DNA from: Auricularia sp. M13
Lineage: Eukaryota > Basidiomycota > Agaricomycetes > Auriculariales > Auriculariaceae
Length of the DNA stretch: 64,000 nucleotides
NCBI GenBank assembly: GCA_037042915.1
Contig: CM073200.1
Coordinates: forward strand, 558,001-622,000
Direction of reading: 5' to 3'
Of the stretch, positions 1 through 10,934 are shown in pieces. Position 1 is the stretch's first letter; each line of letters opens with the position of its first letter. The position numbers and the translations under genes were made by a program. The notes under the pieces are model-generated. The model had not been told where the DNA came from, did no database searches, and saw nothing but the letters and a program-made list of their open reading frames with translations.

Positions 1-545
1 GCAAATTGTGGGCTCGTTTCCCTATGAGGAGGCCGCCCACGCATCGCACAGCACCGGAGATTCGTCGTAAATTAGGGACATCGGCATTGTCAATGGCGTC
101 GCTTGTATTCATCGATTGTCGCTTTTTTGCGCTGCGCCCAGCGCACTCAGCTGTTGTATGGGATCGTGACTCACCCGAACGACAGAAGCCAAAGCCGGAA
201 GGATCCCAGCTGAGACTTTGTTTCCGATGGATGAACTTGCCTAGATAATAGTAGATTTGGCGATTTCCTATGGGCTGTGCTCGGCCAGGCGCTCGATCGG
301 AAAAGGTTGCGAGGGAACTCTTGCACATGCATTAATGAAGGATTTATCTGTTCCTTAAAGCTCTCCGCCACCATCTCAATCTGTATACCGTCTCATGGAC
401 AAGGAATACAGAAAAATGTCGCTCGGTGGCAACGTCGGCTTCGGGCATGCGAAGTGATGGATCGACAGTTCCGAAGCCGTACCAATTGCCGGCGCCATGA
501 CGCGCGGAAATAGCAACACCCTCTCCCTCCTAGTACGTGCGCGCA
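1..545. other. No gene seen (left edge)
   Basis: No convincing gene, domain or repeat was found here. Short open frames on both strands overlap each other and have no recognisable motif or splice pattern. The right end is presumably the 5' flank of the App1-like gene that starts at 546. Confidence 0.5.
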
Positions 546-2308
546 ATGAAGAGCCTGGACACCTTCCGCAAGCGCGCCTCGCGATCTTTCGTCGCAGTCA
601 AGGACTATGTGGTCGACGCTGCGCCGCGCACGCCCAGAAGCTCCAACAGTGACCCCACGCCGACCAGCGACGAGCGCGTGTTACTATTTCCTGGCTGGGC
701 AACGCGCAAATATCGCCATGCGCTGGCTCCTGATACCCAGAGTGCGTTCCGCTGGCCCTGAAGCCCACAAAATGATACTAAACACGTTCCAACAGACCAG
801 TTCACGATAGATGTCTACGTATCCGGATATGTTGCCAACTTCACACGACCAGAGGCCGCGACACGAGCGCAGAAGGCGCTGTTGTACGCCGCAAAGAGTC
901 AGTTGACAGTGGTAACGCATTCCAGCGAACAGTTCCTGACGTGCAACCCCAGACTTTGCAACACTTCCCAAATTGGTCAAAACGATCGCACATCCCCCAC
1001 AAGAAGAATCGCCTCCTCCGATACAACTCCATCTGTCACCGTCAACTGAAGCGTTACTCGCAACCAAGAAGCTACCACCGCGTCCGACAGAAATCAACGA
1101 TGAACTCGAACGGATAGCCCTCGCTCAGATGTACGAGGACGAAACGGCGACCCAGTTCTCGCAAGACTCCTTTGGCGCGTCCATACATGCTCCAGACGAT
1201 ATGGAGCACGGCAGTCCTCCCCCTTCCATGGCTGGTCTCTCGCCAGAGGAAGTTCGCCAATTGCACCTGAACCTGCACACGCGACTCCGCGCATTCTGGA
1301 GTAGCCCTCTGCCCGGACGCGTCATCCGGCTATCTTTATACCTCGAGGGCGACCCAGAAGAACCGCTCCTGGTGCAGAACGTTCTGACAGACGCGCAGGG
1401 CGCCTTCGCAATCCAGTTGCAGGTGCCCTGGGAACGCATGATTGCGCACCCGCGCGCCAAGTTCGTCGCGCACGGCGACATCGGCTCCTCGCCTAACTTC
1501 GTGCGCGTTACGGCCGACCTTCTCCCGTCCCCCGGCCGCGACAAGGCCGCATCTCCCAAAGAGCTTCCCACGGACAGCTTCGTGCTTCCGCTCACGCACG
1601 CGCGCGTCCGCCTGATCTCCGATGTGGACGACACGGTGAAGAACTCGGACATCGTTGCCGGCGCGCGCGCGGCGTTCCACAACGTGTTCGTAAAGCACCT
1701 GGACGACGTGGTCATCCACGAGATGCGTGATTGGTACCAGGCCATGTATGCGCGCGGCGTGCGCTTTCACTACGTTGTGAGTTGCATCCCAGCGCTCTCG
1801 CTCGACTATCACTAAATATTTCTCTGCCACACAGTCCAACTCACCATGGGAGCTTTTGCCCGTGCTGAACGACTTTATCCGCGTCTCGCAGCTGCCGGAG
1901 GGGTCGCTGAAACTGAAGTACTACGGCGGCGCGCGTGAGTTCTTCTCAAACATCCGCGAACCGGCGGGCCAGCGCAAGCGCGCGGGCGTGCTTGAAGTGC
2001 TCGACGCGTTCCTCGACGCGCAGTTCATCCTCGTTGGCGACACCGGCGAGCAGGACATGGAGCTCTACGCGGCGCTCGCGCGCGACCGCCCGTTCCAGAT
2101 CCTCGCCGTCTTCGTGCGCGACGTCACCTCGCCCTCGATCGCCGCGAAGAAGGACAAGGAGGAAAAGGAGGAGCGTATGCTACACTTTGCGGAGCGCGTG
2201 CGTGCCGCGCGCGAGATGGTCCCGTCGCACATCGCGTTCAGGGTGTTCGCCGACCCCGCGGAGTGTGTCGAGGCCCAGGCGATTCTTGACCGGCTCGAGA
2301 TCAGTTAA
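546..2308 (+). CDS. App1-like phosphatidate phosphatase domain protein (DUF2183), copy 1
   Basis: Four exons, 546..741, 796..897, 953..1776 and 1835..2308, give 531 residues. The C-terminal half is the App1/DUF2183 catalytic domain of the HAD-like fold. The acid motif DVDDT is at about residue 323 (D-x-D-x-T, the nucleophile loop), and GDTGEQD follows at about residue 443. In yeast, App1 is an actin-patch Mg-dependent phosphatidate phosphatase acting on membranes; that substrate is inferred by family only. All three introns (54, 55 and 58 bases) lie at the same places as in the paralogue at 17046-19155, which supports the model. Shared blocks include LLFPGWA near the N-terminus and FATLPKL at the start of exon 3. 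The ATG at 546 is the first one in frame with LLFPGWA. This copy is shorter than its paralogue (531 against 653) because it lacks the proline-rich stretch after the catalytic domain. Nothing suggests it is broken. Confidence 0.85.
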
Positions 2309-2606
2309 ATGGCTCTGAGCGGCTGCGTGCCTGGCGCCGTGCGTCAGGCTGTGCGCGGGGATGTTATGCGCGCTGCGTGCTGAACGCCGAAGCTTATTCC
2401 CCAGGAACACACTGCACACTCAGAGGGCGGCTTCCGCGACGTCTTCTCGATCTCGAACAAACATCCACATCCCCTCGCGTTGCTTTCCCGACATAGAAAC
2501 TTGCATTGTATCGTATTAGACATCCACGATGTATCGAATGAATTAATCTGCTGCAAGATGGTTGCTAGAGAAGGGGAAGTTGTATAGGGAACGTGGTGCG
2601 TGGTGT

Positions 2607-2985
2607 CTACGCGGGGCAGCCTGAACGATAAAGGTCAGACGGTGCGTTTCATGAGCAATGTGAGAGCTGTAATAACACTGACCCTTGACGGCGGCGCAGG
2701 CGCACAGGGTGACGCCGTTCTCGCACTCGATGCAGTACTGCGGGCAAGCGCGCGTGTAGCCCTCAAACTCGGAGCGCTTGGAAAGCGGGCACCTATGAAG
2801 GCAGAAAGAACGTCTCAGCATCCGGATGGCAAGGGCCTGAACGTAGTCTGCGCGTACTTGAGGGCATCGCAAGCGCACGCAAGAGAGCCGTCCTTGCACT
2901 CCACGCAGTACTGAGGGCAGGGCGACGGTGTCGCGAACGCCACGGCAGCGAGAGCGAGGACAACAGCGGGGAGGGAGAAGCGCAT
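2607..2985 (-). CDS. Small secreted cysteine-repeat protein 1
   Basis: Three exons, complement of 2607..2620, 2683..2792 and 2858..2985, give 83 residues. A clear signal peptide (hydrophobic core about residues 4-18) ends near an AFA site. The mature part has 12 cysteines in two copies of C-x3-C-x2-C-x6-C-x-C-x4/5-C, each beginning CPQYC. Exon 1 carries the signal peptide and the first five cysteines, exon 2 opens with the sixth cysteine and carries five of the second repeat, and the 14-base last exon supplies the final cysteine (GCPA, stop). Introns are 65 and 62 bases. A TATA box lies about 70 bases upstream on this strand. I do not recognise the family. A secreted, disulfide-rich, effector-like or antimicrobial-like role is only an inference from size, signal peptide and cysteine density. 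The neighbour at 3697-4049 is a close paralogue with the same exon plan. Confidence 0.75.
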
Positions 2986-3054
2986 GGCGAAAGGGCTGAC
3001 GGGGTGGTTGCTACTGGAGGGAGACCTGAGGCTGCCCCTTGCACTGCTGCTCGA

Positions 3055-3062
3055 TATTTATA
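3055..3062 (-). promoter_or_regulatory. TATA box for secreted protein 1
   Basis: On the minus strand this reads TATAAATA, about 70 bases upstream of the start codon at 2985. Position and sequence fit a core promoter element. Confidence 0.5.
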
Positions 3063-3696
3063 CGTTTTCATTTCTGTCATTAAATCTGTGGCGCGGAGCT
3101 GCGCAGGCGATACTTATCTCGCCGCCTCGGGGTCAAGGGCAGGTGCGCATCAAGGCAGCTCACATGCGCCTGTCACACAGCCATTTTTTGCGGTGATGGT
3201 CCCTGCTCATTGCATGATCTTGAGGATCCGGGATTAACAGCGCACGTCTAAAAATAGACTTTGCACTGGCAATCTCCTCCTCCAGCTGTCTCTAGTGACC
3301 GTTGTAGCAACCATGGTCAACACGGTGACCCGTTTGGGTTGGGACTCGAAAATCTTGCACCGAAACAGTCGGAAGGAATCAGGGCCGTGGTCGCCGCGGA
3401 GCTCGCATCTGATCTGCTGACGCCTGACTGATTCTGCCAACTGTCCCAGGAGGAGTTATTTTGAGGTATCAGCAAGCCGGAACATGCGCAGTTTTTTTCT
3501 TTCCCACAGCACATTGTAGGTCTGTCTGGGTAGTGTATCTGGCCTCGCGTCGGTGTCAATTTCACGATATGAAGAGGTTGGCTGTTGACCGTAACCGCAG
3601 CACCCTAGCGAGAGAAAGAAAAACACAATATACATCGCAGTAGAGAGCGTGAGATGAATGCACAAATTGAGCACAATGCTGGTATATAATCGATCC

Positions 3697-4049
3697 TCAG
3701 GCGGGGCAGCCTGATACGCAGTCGAATAAGTCGTTTTCCAGAGTTTCGAAGCGGGACGTAGCGTACCCTTCATGGCAGCGCAAGCACAGAGAGTAACACC
3801 AGGCGAGCACGTGATGCAGTACTGAGGACAATGTCTGACGTAGCCCTGGAGAGAACGCTGCGACAACTGACACCTGCGACGTTCACTGAGCAGAGGGAAT
3901 CCCAAGGATCGTATTGCCTACGTTCTAGCTTCGCAGCCGCAGGCCAGCGAACCGTCCTTGCATTCCACACAGTACTGCGGGCACGGAGACGGGCTGGCGG
4001 ATGCCACGGCGGCGAGAGCCAGAACAAGGAACGAGGGAGAGAAACGCAT
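3697..4049 (-). CDS. Small secreted cysteine-repeat protein 2
   Basis: Three exons, complement of 3697..3710, 3767..3873 and 3922..4049, give 82 residues. It is a tandem paralogue of the gene at 2607-2985: exon 1 is exactly the same length (128 bases), exon 2 is one codon shorter, and the last exon again encodes GCPA. The signal peptide begins MRFS as in copy 1, with the hydrophobic core ending near ASA. All 12 cysteines of the doubled CPQYC repeat are kept. Introns are 48 and 56 bases. Differences concentrate between the two repeats and in the loop of repeat 2. A TATA-like sequence (TATAAG, 4110-4115) sits about 60 bases upstream. Function is not known. The pair clearly arose by tandem duplication and both copies look functional. 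Confidence 0.75.
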
Positions 4050-4109
4050 CGTCGACGGGCTGGCTAACTAGGCTGAATAGCTGGGGGATCTGCCAGCCCG
4101 TCGACCATA

Positions 4110-4115
4110 CTTATA
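4110..4115 (-). promoter_or_regulatory. TATA-like box for secreted protein 2
   Basis: TATAAG on the minus strand about 60 bases before the start codon at 4049, matching the placement seen for copy 1. Confidence 0.4.
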
Positions 4116-5296
4116 CTCTCAACTTCAACCGTGGAGAACATCTACGGGCGAGCGGCTTGAAGTTGAGAATACCTGTCGGCGTCTTCAAGAAGACTTCAGG
4201 TTTTACTGCGGAGATGGGCATCCCCAAGTCATGTGATCCGCGCCCAGCGGTCAATATCTAGCGCTTCCGTTGCCAGTGATTGCGTAGGTATGTTTGAACT
4301 TGCATGACAGGATATCTGCAAGGTGAAAGCGAGCTTGGGGCTCAGGATGAGTACTCTAGCTCATATGCAAATGACCAACGCGATGCGTGCCATCTCACAG
4401 ATTGAGTTAACCACGCCAATCTGCCCGCCCCAGAGGACTGGTCAGGATGTACAGCGGATGGGCAGTCGAAATTCAAGCTCGTCGAAGATTTAATCTTGCC
4501 TAAGCAAGATCGGATCGGTCTGTCCAACGTTCGGATCGAGGGGAAGCCGCACACAGCTACGGAGCGAGGTTCAGTCCGCGCTGCAGTTAAGCCCAGAATC
4601 ATAACGCATAACGCGCTGCTGTCAAAGACTCAGTTTATCAACAAGCGCATCCTGACACCGACAGGGAATTCCCAGCACTAGAAATCGGAGTAATCGCGCT
4701 TTGGATGAAGTTGCATGCCATGTGCGCCTTGAGAGAGAACGCAGCTTAACAGAACCGAGGCGTACGGCGGCGAGGACGAGGGCGCTTGAAAGTCGCAGTT
4801 GCAGTTACAACGAATCAAATCTCTGCGATGAGACTCGCTGGGTTTCTGGATCCTTGACAGGGGCACAAGGCGGGGACCATGAAGATCTGTTTTGGAGAGA
4901 ATCGGGTGGCACCATACAAGAGATCCATCGATGGCCACTCTGGAGATAGAGTGTGAGCAGGCGTCGGAGGAGACAAGCTGTCGGGCGCAGACAGGCCCGG
5001 AATCGATCTGAACCGCAAGGCCTCCAGTGTGGAGGTAGTACAGAGACCAATGCGTTGACGGAGAGAACTAGACAGAGTTTCCAATCGTGAGATCCGCCGC
5101 CATGTCTATGCGAAAGAAAACGTTGGAAACAGTCAAATCGCGAAGCGTTCGCGCCGATGGTTGGTTTGGCGAAGGAGCACAATTGGTCCAAAGCTGAGGA
5201 AATGGATGGAAATGGGATGCCATTGACAGCGTGCGGATATTTTGACCTTGTTTTATTGATACAGGCGTCGGCTCTATGGTTCGGGGCAAGTGATTC
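4116..5296. other. Intergenic, no gene identified
   Basis: About 1.2 kb with overlapping short open frames on both strands but no signal peptide, domain motif or coherent splice pattern. I looked for a third cysteine-repeat gene on the minus strand around 4700-5090 and did not find CPQYC or the conserved exon ends. Confidence 0.4.
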
Positions 5297-6023
5297 CTAC
5301 AGGTTGCTATCATTGCGTTGAAGATGCGCCGTGTACGGCTCTGGTGGAGAATTGAACTCTTCCCCAAGCGCTTTCTTGATGCAGCAACGTTAATATTCTG
5401 TTCGGGTGCGCATGAACGAGACTCACGCCGTCCGGAGTCGTATAAGGGCCTTGCGCGGCCGCAACGTGAAAGACAACGCGCGCCCAATCGGAGCTCGAGG
5501 GATTCTCCCAGGCGTGCATTGTTCCACGTTGGACTGAGAAATGTCAAATCATGCCAACGCGAGTATACAAGTACGCACCGATAATATCCCCCTCGTTGGC
5601 GACGGTGGTTGACCCATCGTCGAGGTGAAGGACGATGCTCCCTTTCAGTACAATGGCATAGTCTAGAGAGACGGTCCTGTGCAAGGGCGACACAACACCC
5701 GGAGGATAATCGACGACGCTGACCGATGAGAATGTCAGCAAATCTCCAGGACACATACAGCAGACAGACGTCAAACGAGAGCCGCCGGGCACCACGATAT
5801 TGTCCTTTGCGTGCCCATCCTGGGCCAATTCGCGCTCATCGTTTAGATTGTACTGGGCGGTGTCGACCGTCCAAATCTGTCCAAAGCGCGCGCCAGCGCC
5901 CGTCGAGCTCTGCGACTGCGGAACGATATTGGTGTCCTGTTTGATAACCGCTTGCCCTTGGCTGCCAGTATGCCCGGTGACAATGCGGCGCAGCGGTCCA
6001 GGCGCAGGCGGGGCAGCGGCCAT
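5297..6023 (-). CDS. Cupin-domain protein A
   Basis: Three exons, complement of 5297..5374, 5427..5533 and 5579..6023, give 209 residues. The conserved barrel is recognisable from the block PGVVSPLHRTVSLDYAIVLKG through GDII-VQRGTMHAW, a pattern typical of small fungal cupin_2 proteins of unassigned chemistry. The single clear metal-type histidine (in PLHRT) and the later H in TMHAW are kept. Introns are 45 and 52 bases; joining them gives a C-terminus TPDGKALGEEF that reads through to a stop. The gene is divergent from cupin B, with 316 bases between start codons, so the two may share a promoter region. The substrate cannot be told from sequence. Confidence 0.75.
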
Positions 6024-6272
6024 TTCGATAGGCTGGGGTGTAGTCGCTGACGCGCGAAGACGAGGACCAAGCCACGTGACGGCTGCGGAGTTCAGATGCT
6101 TGCTGAAACAGGAAAGATTCGCTGCCGGAACACTGCCACAATCTCAAATTTGCTGCAGGAACACGCAAACCGGCATCCTCCACCCTGAGAGCCGCCGCGC
6201 ATCGACATATGTAGGCTGATAAGGGCGTCAGCATGTACACCGATGATTCATTGCAATGACCTGATGGCTTGC

Positions 6273-6280
6273 ATATAAAA
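6273..6280 (+). promoter_or_regulatory. TATA box for cupin B
   Basis: ATATAAAA at this site, about 60 bases before the ATG at 6340, in the shared upstream region of the two divergent cupin genes. Confidence 0.5.
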
Positions 6281-6339
6281 GCCACCGCGGAATCGCTGAA
6301 ACTACAGCATCCTAGCCTATCGCTGCCCACGACCTCACA

Positions 6340-6906
6340 ATGCCTGTCGAGCTCATCGAACTCATCAAACAGGGCGATCTTCCCACAGGCCTCACCCAGG
6401 TCAACCATGTTGCGTACGGCCAGGGCGAATTCATCCAGTGCGGACCCATGAAGGTTCACATACTCGAGGATGGCTCGCGCACGGACAACCGTTTTGGCTC
6501 CGTGCGCTTCATCGTCCCGCCCAAGACGGATGGTCCTCCGCAACACCTTCATCTCATGCACGACGAGACCTTTGTACGCCATCGCTTGACTGTACGGTCG
6601 CCGGTAGTTTAACCTGCCTCGCAGATGGTGACGAAAGGCACCGCGCGCTTCTCTACGCCCGACGGTGACATCGATGCTGGGCCAGGTGACCTCGTCACGG
6701 TGCCTCCGCGCGCGATCCACACGTTCTCGAACCCCTTCGATGAGCCCGCCGAGATCGTCTGCAACTTCACGCCGGCATACTATGTCGAGTACCTCCGCCT
6801 GCTGGCGATTGCGACCAACCCCGAGAAGGGCATACCGCGTGAGGCAATTGCTGGGGCGATGGCCAACTACGCCACAATTCAGGTGAAGCCGCCGACAAAG
6901 AGCTGA
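6340..6906 (+). CDS. Cupin-domain protein B
   Basis: Two exons, 6340..6573 and 6625..6906, give 171 residues. The 51-base intron falls inside the barrel, and joining it restores HDETF-MVTKGTARF. The full cupin metal motif is present: H-x-H-x4-E then G six residues on (HLHLMHDETF...G), and GDLVTVPPRAIHTFSN supplies the second motif with its histidine. The protein is therefore probably a metal-binding single-domain cupin; enzyme activity and substrate are unknown. It is only loosely similar to cupin A, so the pair is not a recent duplication. A TATA box precedes it. Confidence 0.78.
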
Positions 6907-7622
6907 TCTTGCCACGGTGCAACGATCTGTTTTTCCTTATTTTACGATGTATAAATCTGGCCACGCGGAGAGAAAGTGGCATTAGCGATAAACAAGTTGT
7001 CTTGTCTACACTCTGTGCTGAACGTGCAGAGAGGTCGCTGCCAAGTTAAAGAAGTAGCGCCGGTCGCCGGGCAAATCCGGCGCTCGCGGCTCCTCTAGTA
7101 CATATCTTCTGAAGACAAGTCTGCAAGAGAGACTAGGGCTCCTCCGGCTCCATTTCCGTCGACCTCTTCGTCACCTGTACAATGCCGCAGCGATTTTTTC
7201 GCCAGTACAACATCAATCATCGTATTTATTTGAGCAACCTCGTGTCCGCACCCCAGTCTCATCTGCCTGAGCGGCCTAGCCCATTTTCGGTTGTCCGGGA
7301 TGCCCGCGGATTAAGAGCAGCTATGACTTGGCTATGCCGCTCTCGCGTTGTAAGCGCTGGCCCAGCACATATACGCGATCTTATTCACAGCTCAGGATAT
7401 CCATTGCGCTGTTATCCTAAGCTGCTGCGTTGACCGGCTGCCTGAAGACATTTTGACTCTACATGTGAGTGCTCCAGACTTACGCCGCTGCGCGCTTACG
7501 GAAATAAATGAAGGATGGCGATTTGTCTTTGCAGACTTTGCAGGACTGTCACGCTGCAGTCAAAGAATAACGGGGCGGCTTTGCATGAGTGCGATACGAC
7601 TCGGCGACAGACTACGCTTGGA
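6907..7622. other. Intergenic between convergent genes, nothing seen
   Basis: About 700 bases between the 3' ends of cupin B and PP2C copy A. No open frame with a recognisable motif, no repeat noticed. Confidence 0.45.
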
Positions 7623-9309
7623 TTACACAGCCGCGACGAGCAAGGTGATGTCGTCCTGCCACCTCTTAAACACCGGAACATCGATTGTCATCTCCCTGCT
7701 GAACTTTAGCTCGTCTTTTCCGAAAAGGATGTTCAAGACCGTGTAGGCAGCTGCGTTGTCAGCTGCGTCGCGGTCAAGGAATTTATGTCCCAGCTTTGCT
7801 TCCCAAAGCCCGAGGTCAATGGCCTTACTGCCCACGCCGGAGGCAGCGGCGGCGGCAGCGAGGGATATCCACATATCTCCCTTCTCGTCATCGCCGAGCG
7901 CGGTATGGAGGCCTTCGACGTCGCGAAGCCCGTCGGATGTCAATACGATGATGTCGCCACGGCTCAGAGCAGCGTTCCTAAAGGTCGGCTTCGCGGTAAG
8001 GTATGGCGCCGTTTTATATGTCGGTGCGCAGGTATCGAACCAGTCCTGCAGGGCCGTAACGGGGCGTACATACCGATAGAACTTGAGGATATCCTCCACT
8101 GGAGATTTGAGCAAGAAATCGCCCAATGCTTCGATGCCGTAGGTTAGATGCACGACGTGATGCGTGTATGCGGGCAACGCACCTCTTGTGACGGGCAAGA
8201 GGCTGAGAACCCTCTTATCGACGATAATATCCTCTCCCGGATGCTCCGCCCGCATTCTCTCGACTTCCGCAGGATTCTCGGTGGAGTGCCTGACGAGGGT
8301 CAATACGAGAATCATGCTTGCAGAGGTGCACTCACAGCTCACTGAGGGGCGTCCGGACCCAAGATTCGCCGTCAAAGTGACCTAGATCTACGCATGCGGG
8401 CATGAGTCATCAGTCGAACAGGGAAGAACGTGTGGTGCAACACTCACGAGCCTCGCTGTCGCCAGCGCATGCAACCCAGATGTGATCGGAGCTCCTCGGA
8501 ATGAATCCAAGGAGAGCAGTAGAACCCTCGACAGCAAACGCAGGACGGTTTGCTCCTTGACGATGCTCAAGCCACAGCGCATAGATGAGATGCTCCGGTC
8601 CCCAGTCATTAGGATTTTCTGCCAGGAACTCCTTGATCGTGTCGTCAAGATATTTGAACAACTCGGCGTCGAATGCGACCATAACGTCGGTGAAGGATCC
8701 TTCGATTACGGCCGTCAACTCTGGGAGCGACAGGTCGTGAGGACGATCGAGGGCATTCCCAAGAGACTCGGCAAGGCGACGAGGAAGCTCTTTGACGGCC
8801 TTCTCGGAGACGTGGATGCCGTGATGACCTGGGGAATGGCTTGTCATTTATGAACAGGAACTGACTCCCGAAACATACCGTCAAAGACGCCGAACAGCGT
8901 GCCACGGTCGAAGGAATGCACAAATGCGCGATCCTCGTTCTGACGCTTGACGGCCTGCACAGTAAAGGAACTGAACTGGATGCCGTGGCTAGCAGTTGTC
9001 TCTGATGAAGACTTGGCCGCAAGAATAGCGTCGAGCTCAGATCGCGGAAGAAGACGAAAGCGAGGCTTGATGTCAACATCGGCGCTCGCCTCGATGGTAT
9101 ACGAGTACGGCGACTGAAGAAACCAGCGAACTCCATTTTCGTCGACGCGTGTGGGAAATGGGAACTCGGGATCGTCTTCATATCGAACACGATTGATGTC
9201 AACTTCAACCTGTTCGCGAGACAACGATCAGGGCAGCAGCAGGAAGAGTGGGCGCCTAATTACTTGCCTTCGACGATGATTTGTTGTCTATGTCTAAAGA
9301 TTGCGCCAT
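7623..9309 (-). CDS. PP2C-family protein phosphatase, copy A
   Basis: Six exons, complement of 7623..8128, 8183..8289, 8336..8387, 8448..8828, 8879..9209 and 9268..9309, give 472 residues. PP2C signatures are in order: GVFDG at about residues 121-125 followed by HHG (the DGH metal site), a glycine-rich VEGSTALLGF block, CAGDSEA, SDGL at about 369-372 with the metal-binding aspartate at 370, and the terminal DDIT at about 463. The segment KTAPYLTAKP resembles mitochondrial PDP/Ptc5-type PP2Cs, so a pyruvate-dehydrogenase-phosphatase-like or related Mg/Mn-dependent Ser/Thr phosphatase is the best guess. No clear mitochondrial presequence is visible. The first intron (9210-9267) has a GC donor, AAG|GCAAGT. 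The usual tryptophan after SDGL is an arginine here (DGLRDV). The gene is intact and its inverted paralogue is at 13272-14938. Confidence 0.85.
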
Positions 9310-9351
9310 ATTGGAAAAGGGAGGTGAGGGAAATGGAGCGCAAGCAACAAG

Positions 9352-10880
9352 CGAGTCAAACCGGTTCGACGATTTCCAACTCAGCTCTGAGCGGCTCCGC
9401 TCCTCGGAATTCCGGCCAGTCCGCACTGCGCCGGCGACAGACCATGTGAGCATGGGTCTAGAGTCCAAGCAGAAGATCTGATGAAAAGGGTGTAGCGCTA
9501 GGCCCCGGGAAAGGTCCATTTGAGGTCCGATCCGCAGACCCCCCCGGACGATGGTCCCAAAGTCGGGCTGGAAGGGGTTGATTCCAATGGTCCCAACGGA
9601 TCGGACATGCCAAAACTGCCCAGGACGATGGTCCCAGCGGATCGGAGCTTCCGGCGCTTCGCGCCGGCATATACATCCGGAGGCATTGATTCCGAGCTAC
9701 CAAGGGTATACAGGCTTCTAGACACATCTCAAAGCCTAAAAACTCTCTCAAGCTGTGGATTCTACTTCTTTCATCTGACTGGAGCTTGCCCGGTGCAAAT
9801 TCAGGTGGAGTTGATGGTCCCGGGCCTCGGACCTCAGAAAATTTGCTTGAAGACGATGGTCCCAGTCGGATCAGACATGGTCGAAAATTTGCCCTTGGAT
9901 GATGGTCCCATGCATCGGAGCTCAGGCCAAAAATCGGCCGTTTCGATGGTCCTGCGGATCGGACCCTATATGGACTTTTCCCGGGGCCTGTAGCGCTCAA
10001 CGAAATCGGCATGGGTTATGACAACCAGAGAAGTTTCATGCTGTGCGGCACCGCCGAAGTAGCCATCGTGCTCGAGTGGTGCGAGCGGCCCTCGTGGCGA
10101 ATCGGGAGAAGTTCCTTATTGCTGACATGTTTGCGACGCGTTTGCATGCATCTTTCCACTATTGCGTGTGAGTGACACGATAGAGCTGTCACGAGCTGCT
10201 TCAATGCTTGACTGGGTCGCTGTCGCCTTCGGAGAGTTGCGTGGGATTGATTCTCTTCATTTCCGCAGCGCAGCATGCGTTATACTGACTTCTCAGAAGT
10301 TCTTCAGGCATTCGCGCACTTTTCAGGGGTGCTTCTGAACAGAGTCAGCTTCCCTGCCTATTCCGCCCGACGTTGCGCGCGGACGAAAACTGCAGCTGAA
10401 CATCGGAAAAGTGCGCGAATGCCTGAAGAACTTCTGAGAAGTCAGTATAACGCATGCTGCGCTGCGGAAATGAAGAGAATCAATCCCACGCAACTCTCCG
10501 AAGGCGACAGCGACCCAGTCAAGCATTGAAGCAGCTCGTGACAGCTCTATCGTGTCACTCACACGCAATAGTGGAAAGATGCATGCAAACGCGTCGCAAA
10601 CATGTCAGCAATAAGGAACTTCTCCCGATTCGCCACGAGGGCCGCTCGCACCACTCGAGCACGATGGCTACTTCGGCGGTGCCGCACAGCATGAAACTTC
10701 TCTGGGTGTCATAACCCATGCCGATTTCGTTGAGCGCTACACCCTTTTTATCAGATCTTCTGCTTGGACTCTAGACCCATGCTCATATGGTCTGTCGCCG
10801 GCGCAATGCGGACTGGCCGGAATTCCGAGGAGCGGAGCCGCTCAGAGCTGAGTTGGAAATCGTTGAACCGGTTTGACTCG
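9352..10880. repeat. Large inverted duplication (475-bp arms, 81-bp loop)
   Basis: The left arm is 9352..10324 and the right arm 10406..10880, with 10325..10405 as the spacer. After removing the inserted element plus one target copy (498 bases) from the left arm, both arms are exactly 475 bases and nearly identical. The outer end of the left arm stops 43 bases before the start codon of PP2C copy A, so the arms are PP2C upstream sequence. The same sequence, more diverged, is found at 12725-13255 before PP2C copy B. Confidence 0.85.
9500..9989. mobile_element. hAT-like MITE with 8-bp target-site duplication
   Basis: A 490-base insertion bounded by inverted ends AGGCCCCGGGAAA...TTTCCCGGGGCCT (roughly 20 bases with few mismatches) and by direct 8-base copies GTAGCGCT at 9492-9499 and 9990-9997. 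The undisrupted right palindrome arm shows the empty site with a single GTAGCGCT. Eight-base duplications are characteristic of hAT elements. No transposase is encoded. Inside there are repeated motifs of the type GATGGTCCCA followed by CGGATCGGA, in the manner of subterminal transposase-binding repeats. Confidence 0.8.
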
Positions 10881-10934
10881 ACGGCCGGAGGGGTTTCAGC
10901 AAAGTCCACTCAGGTTTCAATGATGCTGAACGGG

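Noticed and set aside
4678-5191. Possible third cysteine-repeat gene on the minus strand
   Set aside because: No CPQYC motif, signal peptide or conserved exon ends are present; only a few scattered cysteines.
5836-6915. A 359-codon open frame on the minus strand
   Set aside because: It overlaps the antisense of cupin B and a different frame of cupin A, and has no motif; it is a chance frame in GC-rich coding DNA.
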